In this document: in pieces, positions 8,682-17,452 of the stretch
Numbering within the stretch: position 1 is the first letter of the stretch
Layout: each line of letters begins with the position of its first letter
NCBI GenBank assembly: GCA_021769725.1
Contig: JAETSI010000007.1
Coordinates: 57,659 to 121,658, forward strand
From: Oscillospiraceae bacterium
GTDB taxonomy: Bacteria; Bacillota; Clostridia; Oscillospirales; Ruminococcaceae
Direction: 5' to 3'
Length of the DNA: 64,000 nt
The notes under the pieces: generated by a model
What the model was told of the DNA's origin: nothing
Databases searched by the model: none
What the model saw: the letters and a program-made list of their open reading frames with translations, nothing else
Position numbers and translations under genes: made by a program

Positions 8682-11002
8682 TGAAAGGAATAACAGAAAA
8701 TCTGAAATCTGGACTGATCGTCCTGTTGGTGATCTCTCTGACTATCTTCAGCGGTCTGAGATTAATGGAAATACAGGTGGTCGGCGACAAAAATATAAAA
8801 AGTCCGGAAACTCAGTCCAGCGACACACGCTATTATATACGCAATGTTAAAGCAACCCGTGGTGAGATCATGGACTACAGCGGCAACGTCCTTGTTACAA
8901 ACGATTCACGTGTTGATCTTGTACTGAAAAAAGCGTTCTTTCCGGAAGAACTCCAGGAGGGAAACAAGGCGCTCCTTGGCATTTACAGCGGTCTTAAAGA
9001 ACACGGTTATGAATTTGAGGAAAGTCTCCCAATTACCAGAACTTCCCCCTATGTTTTCACCTCTGATGATACCGGAGAACTGATCTCCGAACTTAATCTT
9101 AACGTCTATGCCACTGCCGAAAACTGCATAGACAAACTTATCTCCGACTACCAGATAAGCGAAAATTACACGGAAGAAGAAAAACGTATCATTGCCGGAA
9201 TGCGGTATGAAATGATAGTCAAAGACTTTTCCTATGAATTTGACCTTACTCTGGCAGAAGATGTTGACCCGGATACCGTGATAGATATGAAAGAACTCAG
9301 CAACTTCTACAAAGGTGTAGAAGCAGTGGAAGTTTCTGAACGCCGGATAGAACGAGGAGATATACTTCCACATGAAATCGGTACCGTAGGCCCTATCTAC
9401 GCTGACGAATATGAAGAACTCCAGTCACAGGGATATATGCTCAACGATATACTGGGAAAAAGCGGTATTGAAAAGGTAATGGAAAAAGAACTGCGAGGAG
9501 TCAACGGTGAAGAAAAGGTCGTTTTCCGTGACGATTCGGTTGTTGATGTCCAGACCATAACCCACACTGAAACGGGTGCTTCAGTAAAACTTACAGTTGA
9601 CGGAAATTTTCAGCTTAAACTCCAAGGGATTCTTGACAAATTCATTGAAAACTTCCCGTCTATCAATCCCAAACCGAATATTCTTAACGGAAAATGCGGC
9701 GCAATAGCAGTTATCGACGTAAAAACCGGAGCTGTAAGAGGTGAGGTCACTGCGCCGACATACAATCTCAAGGACTACCTTGAAAATTACGAATATTTCC
9801 TCAATACGGAAAATTCTCCGCTGGTAAACCGCTGTACCTATGGTCTTTACCGTCCCGGTTCTACTTTTAAAACAATCACTGCAACAGCCGGTCTTAACGA
9901 AGGCATAATAAACGGTGAGACGACGTTCAACTGCCATCAAGGCTATACGTTCTTCGGCAGTCCGTACCAATGTACCGGAACACACGATGATATATCAGTA
10001 AGACACGCTATTGAAGTTTCGTGTAATATCTTTTTTTACGAGCTTTCACGTCAGCTTGGTATTGACAAGATAACTCAGTATTCGGAGCTTTATGGACTTG
10101 GTTCTTCTACCGGAATAGAAACCGGCGACGCACCAGGATATCTCTGCAACCCGGAAACTTTTGCCGAAAACGGTATCCCTTGGTATATCGGTTACGTTAT
10201 CCAGGCAGGTATCGGCAACCAGGACTGCGGTATGACGCCGCTGCAAATGGCAGTGGTGGCCTCAACTATCGCAAACCGTGGGGTAAGATACAAACCATAT
10301 CTTGTAGACAGTCTCTACGAATACGGCACCGGTGATCTTATTTCCAAAACACAGCCGACTATCGCCGAAAAAATAAATCTCAACTATGACTACGTCTATG
10401 ATTATATCATTGGCGGAATGGTGGATGCATCAAAGAATATGCCTGCACAGTATTCTATCAGCGATCTTGGATTTGACGTTGCTATCAAAACCGGTACTCC
10501 CCAGGTTGGAGCGGATACAAACGACCAGAATTCTTTCTTCATCGGTTTTGCTCCGGCAGATAATCCAGAAGTTGCTTTTGCAGGAGTTATTGAACACGGC
10601 GAATATTCAAAGTATATGATACGTGATATTCTCCTGGCATATCAGGAATGCTACGGTCTTAACGGCGTACCGCCAAAGAGTCAGAAGCTTCCTGAAGAAG
10701 TCCGTCCGGTGCTTACAACTACTTCCGCCTCCGCTACAAGTACAACAGCATCCGGCAGTACGACAACAACTACTGCCTCTGCTTCGGCAGCATCATCGAC
10801 AGAAACTTCCACAGCATCGCAGACAGAACCTGTTTGGACAGTTCCTCCGTCAGTTACTGCCGCTGCTGTAACTACGCAGCCTGCCGACGTTCCGCCGGCA
10901 ACAGCGGTTATACCTGAACCGACAGTTCCTCCTGTGACAGCCACAACTCCTCCGGATACACCTACCGCTCCGGATGTTCCGCCGGATAATCAGACAGAAT
11001 GA
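8681..11002 (+). CDS. mrdA: Penicillin-binding protein 2 (elongasome transpeptidase)
   Basis: This class B PBP crosslinks peptidoglycan during elongation with MreBCD. The 773-residue protein has one N-terminal membrane helix (about residues 12-28), a dimerisation region, and a transpeptidase domain with S394-T-F-K397, SCN near residue 450 and K603-T-G. The tail from about residue 680 is a long Thr/Ser/Ala/Pro-rich low-complexity segment (about 90 residues), presumably an extracellular linker without a domain after it. It follows mreD with a 160-bp repeat between them. The Shine-Dalgarno GAGGTGA lies inside that repeat's terminal arm, seven bases before the ATG. Confidence 0.93.
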   Translation: MKGITENLKSGLIVLLVISLTIFSGLRLMEIQVVGDKNIKSPETQSSDTRYYIRNVKATRGEIMDYSGNVLVTNDSRVDLVLKKAFFPEELQEGNKALLGIYSGLKEHGYEFEESLPITRTSPYVFTSDDTGELISELNLNVYATAENCIDKLISDYQISENYTEEEKRIIAGMRYEMIVKDFSYEFDLTLAEDVDPDTVIDMKELSNFYKGVEAVEVSERRIERGDILPHEIGTVGPIYADEYEELQSQGYMLNDILGKSGIEKVMEKELRGVNGEEKVVFRDDSVVDVQTITHTETGASVKLTVDGNFQLKLQGILDKFIENFPSINPKPNILNGKCGAIAVIDVKTGAVRGEVTAPTYNLKDYLENYEYFLNTENSPLVNRCTYGLYRPGSTFKTITATAGLNEGIINGETTFNCHQGYTFFGSPYQCTGTHDDISVRHAIEVSCNIFFYELSRQLGIDKITQYSELYGLGSSTGIETGDAPGYLCNPETFAENGIPWYIGYVIQAGIGNQDCGMTPLQMAVVASTIANRGVRYKPYLVDSLYEYGTGDLISKTQPTIAEKINLNYDYVYDYIIGGMVDASKNMPAQYSISDLGFDVAIKTGTPQVGADTNDQNSFFIGFAPADNPEVAFAGVIEHGEYSKYMIRDILLAYQECYGLNGVPPKSQKLPEEVRPVLTTTSASATSTTASGSTTTTTASASAASSTETSTASQTEPVWTVPPSVTAAAVTTQPADVPPATAVIPEPTVPPVTATTPPDTPTAPDVPPDNQTE

Positions 11003-11045
11003 AAAAAATCCTGTTCAATTTTCAAATGTTGAACAGGATTTTCGT
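11003..11045 (+). terminator. Terminator after the PBP2 gene
   Basis: A 12-bp stem, AATCCTGTTCAA (11007-11018) with TTGAACAGGATT (11029-11040), lies directly after the stop codon and is followed by TTCGTATAATTTT. The T tract is interrupted, so strength is uncertain. Confidence 0.7.
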
Positions 11046-11090
11046 ATAATTTTACCTCTGCTGTCAATAATAAGCTTGGAGGTGTTATAT

Positions 11091-11900
11091 GTGAAAGACA
11101 ATAACATGAAAAAAGGCTCAAAGGGCTTTTATGCGGCTCTGGGAATAAGTGCGGTAATGATCGGTTCAGCTTGCTTTTTTGCCTACGATCAAGGTGAAAA
11201 GCTTAAAGAGAAACCGGTAGACGAAATAATATCTGTTCCCGAAGCTGCTGTTGACCGCAAATCCACAGGAATACCCAAGACCACAACGGCAGCAGTGACT
11301 ACAGCGCCGCCGGTTTATACTACTGCTCAGCCTATCGTTACAACTATTACTGTTACACAGCCCGTTCCAAGGGAAACACTGCCGGCAGCAGAGATCATCA
11401 TTTCTGATCCGCCCGAACCTGTACAGGAAGCCGGAGCAGATATTCCCGAATCGCCTGAAGCCGAGTTGGTCGGAACTGTAAAACTTGAAAATGTAAAACC
11501 GCCTCTTGCCGATACCGGAAATATACTCAATCCATTCAGCGGAAGCGAACTGGTTAAAAACGAGACTACAGGTTCATGGCAGACTCACAACGGCGTTGAT
11601 TACGCTGCCGAAGTAGGAGCAGAAGTCTGCGCCATTTCTTCCGGTGAGATCACCGAAATCAAAACCGATCCTCTCTGGGGAGTGACCGTCACTGTAAATC
11701 ATCATAACGGCTATATTTCAAAGTACTGCGGTATGGGAACTGAACTTTCCGTTCAGCAGGGAGATACTGTTGCAAGCGGATCGGTTCTGGGTGTTGTAGG
11801 GCAGACAGCCGATATAGAAAGCGCTGTCCCTCCTCATCTTCATATCGAACTGCGTCGCAACGGTGAACTGATTGATCCGAATTCAGTGCTTTCCGGCTGA
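11091..11900 (+). CDS. Membrane-anchored M23 (LytM) peptidoglycan endopeptidase, SpoIIQ-like in layout
   Basis: The 269-residue protein has one N-terminal membrane helix (about residues 10-29), a Thr/Pro-rich linker and a C-terminal M23 domain. The zinc and catalytic residues are present (HNGVDY, and HLHIEL near the end), so it should be an active glycyl or cross-bridge peptidase. GTG at 11091 is chosen as start because GGAGG lies eight bases before it; an ATG five codons later is possible. SpoIIQ, the forespore channel protein, has the same layout, and spore genes are present in the window, but a vegetative wall hydrolase fits equally. Its promoter is not obvious. Confidence 0.85.
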   Translation: MKDNNMKKGSKGFYAALGISAVMIGSACFFAYDQGEKLKEKPVDEIISVPEAAVDRKSTGIPKTTTAAVTTAPPVYTTAQPIVTTITVTQPVPRETLPAAEIIISDPPEPVQEAGADIPESPEAELVGTVKLENVKPPLADTGNILNPFSGSELVKNETTGSWQTHNGVDYAAEVGAEVCAISSGEITEIKTDPLWGVTVTVNHHNGYISKYCGMGTELSVQQGDTVASGSVLGVVGQTADIESAVPPHLHIELRRNGELIDPNSVLSG

Positions 11901-11917
11901 TAATGACGCAAAAAAAT

Positions 11918-11949
11918 GGCGGTCATACCACTGCATGACCGCCTGATTT
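11918..11949 (+). terminator. Terminator of the M23 peptidase gene
   Basis: A nine-bp perfect stem, GGCGGTCAT/ATGACCGCC, with an eight-base loop is followed by TGATTTT. Confidence 0.8.
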
Positions 11950-12283
11950 TATACTAAACGCTATTGCAAATTGCGAAATAGTGTTTAGTCCACACCGCAC
12001 AAAGATTGTGCGGCAGATGCGAAGTCAGATTTTTCGTCAGATTGCATAAATTTGACGCAGCAATACTGTCGTATTGCAAGGAAATTTTGTGTGACACCCC
12101 GAGGTTGCTCCCTACGGGCGTATGACGGAAAATATGTACCCCAATGGTACGGGTTGCCAGCGGCAACCTCTCACGAAATGAGAAGCGCCGACCGAACCGA
12201 CAGGTGAGACTCACTTCCTTCGGGCGCAGCAAATGATGTGCAAAGCCGTCAGGCGTGCTTTGTGCGGTGTTGCCTTTAGTATA
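11950..12283. repeat. Family C element copy C2 with a nested family B hairpin cassette
   Basis: It starts TATACTAAACGCTATTGC like copy C3 and ends TTTAGTATA. It keeps the TGTC-loop hairpin (CAATAC-TGTC-GTATTG, about 12059-12074). The C copy is swollen to 334 bp by an inserted cassette, roughly 12095-12230. That cassette has the hairpins GGTTGCC/GGCAACC and TCTCA/TGAGA, then GCCGACCGAACCGACAGG, also found at 43019-43150. There is no gene in this 385-base gap. Confidence 0.75.
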
Positions 12284-12285
12284 TA

Positions 12286-13518
12286 TTAATTAGTCAATAT
12301 ATCCAATGAAAGCTTTCTCGAATCAACATCGAAATACTGATCAACAACTGCTACATATTCACGGAAGCATATCTTTCCGTTAAACAACATAACATCGCCC
12401 TCATCAGGAATACCTACATCTTCCAGCTGCGCATCAGTAAGTGAACTGAGAAGTACTGTATTTTCCTTTTCTACGATAAAGAGCTTGCTGCCATAATCAT
12501 CAAGATGTTCGTCATTGAAAATCTCATACGCATCGCTGTTAAAATCGCTGAAATAGATACGTGCATCTTTTTTTGCCTCAAGCTCATCAATAAGCTTTGA
12601 AGATGGATTAAGAACATAATATCTGCCGCCTGATTCCCTGCCTATTCCAAAAATCTTCAGCTGTTCATCATTAAGGCTGTCAAGCTTTACTACATCTACG
12701 TCAGAAGCAGTCTGTCCGATCTGTTTTCTGAGCGAAACAGCAACTTCATCCAGAACAAGCTTCTCATCGTAAGTATAGCCCAGTTTTTTCAGGTTATCCT
12801 CACTGAGATGGATAAGAATATTATCTGAAATGCCGTTGAGCTGCTCTGTAGTTTCGCTGCGGCTCTGGGTGATCCATTGAATATCAACATTTTCGCTTAT
12901 AGGTCTTTCGACATGGATCCGACGCTCCATATTTTTAAGTTTGAATGTAACGTAGGGATATTTCAGGTCGGCATAATTCGGTTCAACATAAACTGCCGTA
13001 CTTCCTTTGGAACTGTCAACGGTATTTACAACACGATAGCGATATTTTCCTGAAGACGAAAATCCTCTTGCGATCTCCGTCTCCTTGACCGGCGTTACAA
13101 AAAAAGATGTAAACAAAAAATATCCCAGTGCTCCAAAAATGTAGAGCAGTAAAGTAACAGTTCCGAGAGCCGTCTTTATTCCCTCACCTGCGCCGGACAG
13201 CAGCAGTATCGCCACTCCGGTTAAGATAATCGGAAGAATAAGTCCCCATTCTCCGAAATAAAGCAGCACTACCGGAAGCATTGCCGGCAGAATTATGAAG
13301 CTTGAAATCCTTGTAACGATCTGTTTGCGAGTATAAAGCATTATCACGACAGCAAGCACTGAAACTGCAATGGTTATCAGACATAGTGAAACCTTTGCAT
13401 GAATATATATATCATAAAACAATGACAAATAGCAAAGCCGGCACACTCCATAAGTATATATAAGCCCCAGAAATGCCACAACCCTTTTAGTCCAGACATT
13501 TTCAAAAAAACTTTTCAT
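12286..13518 (-). CDS. Membrane protein of unknown function with a repeated C-terminal motif
   Basis: Not recognised. The 410-residue protein has about five to six hydrophobic segments in residues 1-155, then a soluble half. That half has four loosely repeated units of the form (L/F)xDxxLxxxG: LSEDNLKKLGY, LNDEQLKIFGI, FNDEHLDDYGS and LTDAQLEDVGI. Each unit is followed by a short hydrophobic strand. ATG at 13518 is chosen because CCTCC (minus-strand GGAGG) lies six bases before it; the open frame runs 26 codons further. The gene is isolated between repeat elements. The repeats may form a small ligand- or protein-binding array outside the membrane (inference). Confidence 0.7.
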   Translation of the reverse strand: MKSFFENVWTKRVVAFLGLIYTYGVCRLCYLSLFYDIYIHAKVSLCLITIAVSVLAVVIMLYTRKQIVTRISSFIILPAMLPVVLLYFGEWGLILPIILTGVAILLLSGAGEGIKTALGTVTLLLYIFGALGYFLFTSFFVTPVKETEIARGFSSSGKYRYRVVNTVDSSKGSTAVYVEPNYADLKYPYVTFKLKNMERRIHVERPISENVDIQWITQSRSETTEQLNGISDNILIHLSEDNLKKLGYTYDEKLVLDEVAVSLRKQIGQTASDVDVVKLDSLNDEQLKIFGIGRESGGRYYVLNPSSKLIDELEAKKDARIYFSDFNSDAYEIFNDEHLDDYGSKLFIVEKENTVLLSSLTDAQLEDVGIPDEGDVMLFNGKICFREYVAVVDQYFDVDSRKLSLDILTN

Positions 13519-13705
13519 TTTTACCTCCGATGAAATCAGACTTTTCCGTTTTTGACCGGTACATCTAATTATATCATTTTTTGTTTCAAGATACAAGCTT
13601 TTCCGGAAATTTTTCTGAAAAATTCCGCATTTTTATATATAAACACGAATCGGACTTCATTTACTTTACAAATTATGTCAAATGGAGTATAATTAAAGCA
13701 AGTAT

Positions 13706-13746
13706 CAACAACTTAAGTGGGGACTCTGTCCCCACTCCCCTGCAAT
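13706..13746 (+). repeat. Family A end fragment (A1)
   Basis: CAACTTAAGTGGGGACTCTG followed by TCCCCACTCCCCTGC matches the left end of family A elements (compare 21731 and 41805). The rest of the element is absent, so this is a remnant. Confidence 0.65.
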
Positions 13747-13786
13747 TAAATACAAGATCTCATTTTTAAATTGAAAGGCATCAAAT

Positions 13787-14296
13787 ATGAAATCACACTT
13801 TTTTTATCCGGCAAGAATAATTTTTTCTGTTCTTGCTGTTATATGCATGATAATGATATTCCGTTTTTCATGTGAAGATTCTGAAAGATCATCAGAAACA
13901 AGCGCTAAAATAACTAAAACTGCCGTTCATATCGCAGTAAACAACTATGATAAACTGCCAAAAGAAAAGCAGATGTCCATTTTAGACAAAGCGACCTTTG
14001 TCATACGGAAATCCGCTCATTTCTCTCTGTATGCCCTGCTCGGATTCATGGTCTCAATGGCGGCAGGACGCAGAAAGCTTTTCAGTCTGGTCTCGGCAGG
14101 AGTGATTGTATTCTGTTTTTTGTATGCACTTTCCGATGAAATACATCAGTATTTTGTTCCCGGACGCTCATGTGAATTCCGTGATATGATGATCGACACT
14201 TCCGGTGCTCTCACAGGAATGCTTATATCTCTGCTGATTCTTTTTATGCTGCAAAAGTTTTCAGGAAATAAATTATCTGAAACCCAAAAATTATAA
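13787..14296 (+). CDS. VanZ-like family membrane protein
   Basis: The 169-residue protein has four hydrophobic segments and the VanZ motif in its second half (SDEIHQYFVPGR, then DMMIDTSGALTG). VanZ homologues give teicoplanin resistance in enterococci, but most genomic copies have unknown roles. KSAHFSLYALLG before the third helix is also typical. It stands alone and shares a bidirectional terminator with the convergent regulator gene. Confidence 0.85.
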   Translation: MKSHFFYPARIIFSVLAVICMIMIFRFSCEDSERSSETSAKITKTAVHIAVNNYDKLPKEKQMSILDKATFVIRKSAHFSLYALLGFMVSMAAGRRKLFSLVSAGVIVFCFLYALSDEIHQYFVPGRSCEFRDMMIDTSGALTGMLISLLILFMLQKFSGNKLSETQKL

Positions 14297-14310
14297 CTTT
14301 ACATAAATTG

Positions 14311-14346
14311 AAACAGGGAATGCACCGATGCATTCCCTGTTTTGAT
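14311..14346. terminator. Bidirectional terminator between the VanZ gene and the ROK-like regulator
   Basis: A 14-bp perfect stem, AAACAGGGAATGCA/TGCATTCCCTGTTT, with a four-base loop has T-rich flanks on both strands. It lies between two convergent genes. Confidence 0.9.
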
Positions 14347-14359
14347 TTTCGTGTCTTAA

Positions 14360-15580
14360 TTAGTGCATTCCGCCCTTGAAGAAGAAGTTATCCTGAATGA
14401 TGAGGGAACATCCGCCAAGGAAGTTATTTTTTCCTTCAAGCTTGCTGAGAACAATCCTGTCGGCGATATCCTCACTGACCAGACGTATCATCTCTCTCTT
14501 TACGTAATCAAACTGCTTTTCGTTAAGTTTGAAATTATGCAGGACTATCTTCTTTGCAAAATGGCTGATTGCCAGATTATTAAGAAGAACAGTGTACTTG
14601 GAAATAATATCGTCAACCAAGGACTTGACAGGTTCTTCGCCTCTCATCAGCGCCATAAAGACATTCTCCACGGTAATATTATTTTTGTCTCCGTCCGTAA
14701 GTTCGTAAAGTACGGGCGTTTTATCCTTTGAGTAGATCTCGTAAAAGGCGTTCAGCATAGCGGTTCTTGAAAGTTCAGCCTTTACTGAACCGTTAGGATA
14801 TCCTTCATACTGCCTTCCATTCGGACAAACGATATACTTTTCAATCATGGAAGTATAGGAATAATAATCGCTTGAAAGTTCGTTTTTGTTGATAATGGCA
14901 AGATTTACCTGATTGCCGTTATGGATAAATACAGTATTTGTCTGATATCCGTTCTGTACACGGTAATCATTGCTTGCCAGAGCCATAAGTCCAATAGCGT
15001 TTCCGCAGTGGATGTCAATATCAAGACCACTTGACAGCTTATCTATAAAGTTTGTAAAGTCAAGAACGCCGTCCTTATAGAAGATTTTAAGCTTGCCCCA
15101 CATTGACGGAACAACACCCACGCCAAGACCAAGGATCTTATCCTCTGTCAGGCAGCTGTTTTCTACCATTTCATTGCTTGTTTTGATTATGTAATTTATA
15201 ATGTCCTTACTGGTTGTCCTTTCGTCAATAATCATGCTTGCCTTATCAAGGACTTCGGAATTAAGATTTGTAAGTCCGACGCTTACTTCCTTTTCGTCTA
15301 CAGTTGCACCTAATGCAAAGCGGCTGTTAACATTGATGTCAATAAGAATCTTACGTCTGCCCTTCTGAAGCTTTTCGGTATTAACGGGTGCTTCGCCTAT
15401 CTCTACGAGAACGCCTTCTTCGATCATTTCGTTTGTAATGATCGTTACAGCAGCTCTTGTAATCTCAAGGGCGCTGGCAACGTCAACTCTGGAAATGGGG
15501 CCTGATTCTCTTATAACACGAAGAATCTGCATTCTGTTGCGTCTTTTCAGATCAAGTTTGCTGATACCTCTTTTTTCCAT
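14360..15580 (-). CDS. ROK/NagC-type transcriptional regulator with a degenerate sugar-kinase domain
   Basis: The 406-residue protein has an N-terminal winged helix (about residues 10-65; LDLKRRNRMQILRVI, ISRVDVASALEITRAAVT). A ROK-like domain follows (FALGATVDEKEVSVGLTNL, GLGVGVVP). The CxCGxxGCxE zinc motif of true ROK proteins is absent; IVCPNGRQYEGYPNG stands in its place, so kinase activity is unlikely. Such proteins usually control sugar-use genes, but none lies next to it. Start at 15580 is chosen because AAAGGAGT lies at the right distance; the frame is open 18 codons upstream. Confidence 0.8.
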   Translation of the reverse strand: MEKRGISKLDLKRRNRMQILRVIRESGPISRVDVASALEITRAAVTIITNEMIEEGVLVEIGEAPVNTEKLQKGRRKILIDINVNSRFALGATVDEKEVSVGLTNLNSEVLDKASMIIDERTTSKDIINYIIKTSNEMVENSCLTEDKILGLGVGVVPSMWGKLKIFYKDGVLDFTNFIDKLSSGLDIDIHCGNAIGLMALASNDYRVQNGYQTNTVFIHNGNQVNLAIINKNELSSDYYSYTSMIEKYIVCPNGRQYEGYPNGSVKAELSRTAMLNAFYEIYSKDKTPVLYELTDGDKNNITVENVFMALMRGEEPVKSLVDDIISKYTVLLNNLAISHFAKKIVLHNFKLNEKQFDYVKREMIRLVSEDIADRIVLSKLEGKNNFLGGCSLIIQDNFFFKGGMH

Positions 15581-15654
15581 TTCATACAACTCCTTTTCTA
15601 TTAATAAAATCAATATTTCTGTTTGGTAAATCAATTAGATTACTACACATATAT

Positions 15655-15682
15655 ATTATAACACATTCTTGCTAAAATTCAA
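15655..15682 (-). promoter_or_regulatory. Predicted promoter of the ROK-like regulator
   Basis: On the minus strand TTGAAT and TATAAT are separated by 16 bases, about 75 bases upstream of the start codon. Confidence 0.55.
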
Positions 15683-15717
15683 ACCTTTAAAGAAATATTT
15701 TTTTAAAATCAGCATTT

Positions 15718-16580
15718 TTAACAAAGTCTTGCCATTACATTTGTTAAATATTCCGTAAAACTAACTGCTGCCGGCAAAGTAATTACTGATAAAACAGTTC
15801 CGGCTGTAAAAATTTCCGATGAATACAGCGAATTTTTTCCGTATCTTATGCATTGAAGTGTACACATAGCAGCCGGAGGAGCGGCAGAATAATCAGTCTC
15901 AGGGCAGAGATATAGTATATCCTTGGCTTTTTCAGCAGTTTCAGTACGCTCGTATCAGCCATGGTCACTCCGGAAACAATCATAGCAAGCGGTGTGTTCA
16001 GATCGGAAATAAAATCAAGAGCCTTAGTCGGAACATCCGGTATTCTTATGCGGCAAAAGAAGCATATAAGTCCCAGAGCAATGGAGATTATCGTAGGCGA
16101 ATAAAACACCTTTATCACCTTGTTCAGACTGCGTTCGCCGGATATAAGAATTATGCCATGCGTCCATACTGCAATGTTGAAAACAGTGATAAAAGCTGTA
16201 AGATAAAATACTCCTTCCATGCCGAAAAGTGAATGCAGCAATGGTATTCCCATAAAACCGCAGTTTGAATATATTGCTGAAAATCGCTCTATGTCAATTT
16301 CCCTGCCATCTTTCCGATGAATAAGGATATACGCTCCTGCTGCCGTCACAAGGATCGCTCCCACGGACAGTACGAATGTAATCAGCAGATTACGTACAAG
16401 TTCCGGCTTATAGTCGGTCTGATATGACATGAAGATCATCACTGGATTGACCACCTGAAGCACCAGTTTTGAAAGATCTTTGTTTGCATTTTTGCCTATG
16501 ATGCCTGTTTTAGAGCAGAGAATACCTACAGTAATAAGTATAAGCATTATAATGGTTTGTTTAAGTATTGTAAATGCCAA
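15718..16580 (-). pseudogene. AEC (auxin efflux carrier-type) transporter, disrupted near the C-terminus
   Basis: The intact frame (15846-16580, 244 residues) matches AEC permeases from the start (ILKQTIIMLILITVGILCSKTGII) through NCGFMGIPL and on to LRLIILPLLRLL. It then stops at HFNA. The normal C-terminal segment continues in the next frame: APPAAMCTLQCIRYGKNSLY, then a T-LSVITLP stretch, down to a stop at 15718-15720. About 20 residues between the two parts also seem missing, so a small deletion shifted the frame. Family members are about 310 residues with ten helices; this copy would lose the last helices. It is probably non-functional. Confidence 0.75.
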
Positions 16581-16647
16581 AAAATCATCTCCCGAAGTAT
16601 GAGTTGCCGCAAAAAGTCCGGAGCTTATTCACTCCGGACAATGATAA

Positions 16648-17292
16648 TCAATATTCTTCAATCAGCTGTTCGGGAGTCATTTCAATGACCTTCCAGCCTT
16701 CTTTTTTAAGTTTGACAACGCACACGGTATAGCTTGGAGCAGTATCACTGCCCTCCTTGTCAAAAGTTATTTTGAATTCATAGCCTTTAGTGCAGTGATA
16801 ATTTTGTACGCCGTATTTTGTCTTAAAGTAATTTGAAGCCGAATTTACAGCTTCAGTGCTGAGTCTGCCGGTACTTTCCACTTTTTCGAATTTAAGCTTG
16901 CCGCCGCTGAATTCCTCTTCCTTGACCGACCTGTAATTTGAAACATCGTCATCCCAGCTTTTAACGCTCGAATGTTTTCCGACATAGGTGGCATCCTTTA
17001 TATTTTTTATGTATTCATCGGGATAAACATACGAAAAATAGGTCTTTCCGCCTTTTTCTTTAGTAAGCGACTTTGCAAATCTCTTTGCTGCGTGTTTCGG
17101 AGATCCGACAGCCAGAAGAACGATCAGTCCGAGAATAAGGATAAGCACGACAATGCCCGTCCATTCGATAAAGCTTTCTCTTTTAAGTACGTTTTTCAGA
17201 CCTTTTTCCTTTATTGTATTTTCAGCAGAATCCGTACAGCTGCATACACCGCCCTTTGGTATTTCTTTTCCGCATTTTTTACATTTTGCCAT
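16648..17292 (-). CDS. Zinc-ribbon membrane-anchored protein of unknown function
   Basis: The 214-residue protein starts with a zinc ribbon (CKKCGKEIPKGGVCSC, residues 4-19). It has one membrane helix (about residues 45-62) and a soluble domain of about 150 residues with no motif I recognise. The layout matches the zinc-ribbon plus DUF4878/NTF2-like lipoprotein-style proteins of Firmicutes, in which the outer domain follows one helix. That comparison is by architecture only. AGGTCTGC and AAAACGGAGG lie upstream of the start. It is monocistronic by context. Confidence 0.7.
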   Translation of the reverse strand: MAKCKKCGKEIPKGGVCSCTDSAENTIKEKGLKNVLKRESFIEWTGIVVLILILGLIVLLAVGSPKHAAKRFAKSLTKEKGGKTYFSYVYPDEYIKNIKDATYVGKHSSVKSWDDDVSNYRSVKEEEFSGGKLKFEKVESTGRLSTEAVNSASNYFKTKYGVQNYHCTKGYEFKITFDKEGSDTAPSYTVCVVKLKKEGWKVIEMTPEQLIEEY

Positions 17293-17393
17293 AAAAGCAG
17301 ACCTCCGTTTTATATCAGTATTAACATTCTACCACATATCCCTCCGTTTGTCAAGAATCAATTTTCCTTTTGGGAATCCAGTTATTATCTTAC

Positions 17394-17422
17394 TTGACAA
17401 TAACTTACTTCCATGATATAAT
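17394..17422 (+). promoter_or_regulatory. Consensus promoter of the radical SAM gene
   Basis: TTGACA (17394-17399) and TATAAT (17417-17422) are separated by exactly 17 bases. The expected start of transcription is near 17429, which leaves a leader of about 24 bases. Confidence 0.85.
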
Positions 17423-17452
17423 ATATTATTATATTTCCGAGTGGTGATGACA

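Noticed and set aside
11954..12232. A 92-codon minus-strand open frame between the M23 gene and the membrane protein
   Set aside because: It lies wholly within repeat elements C2/B and reads through hairpins; the LTCRFGR-type peptide recurs at 42980-43408 because the repeat is shared, not because it is a protein family.
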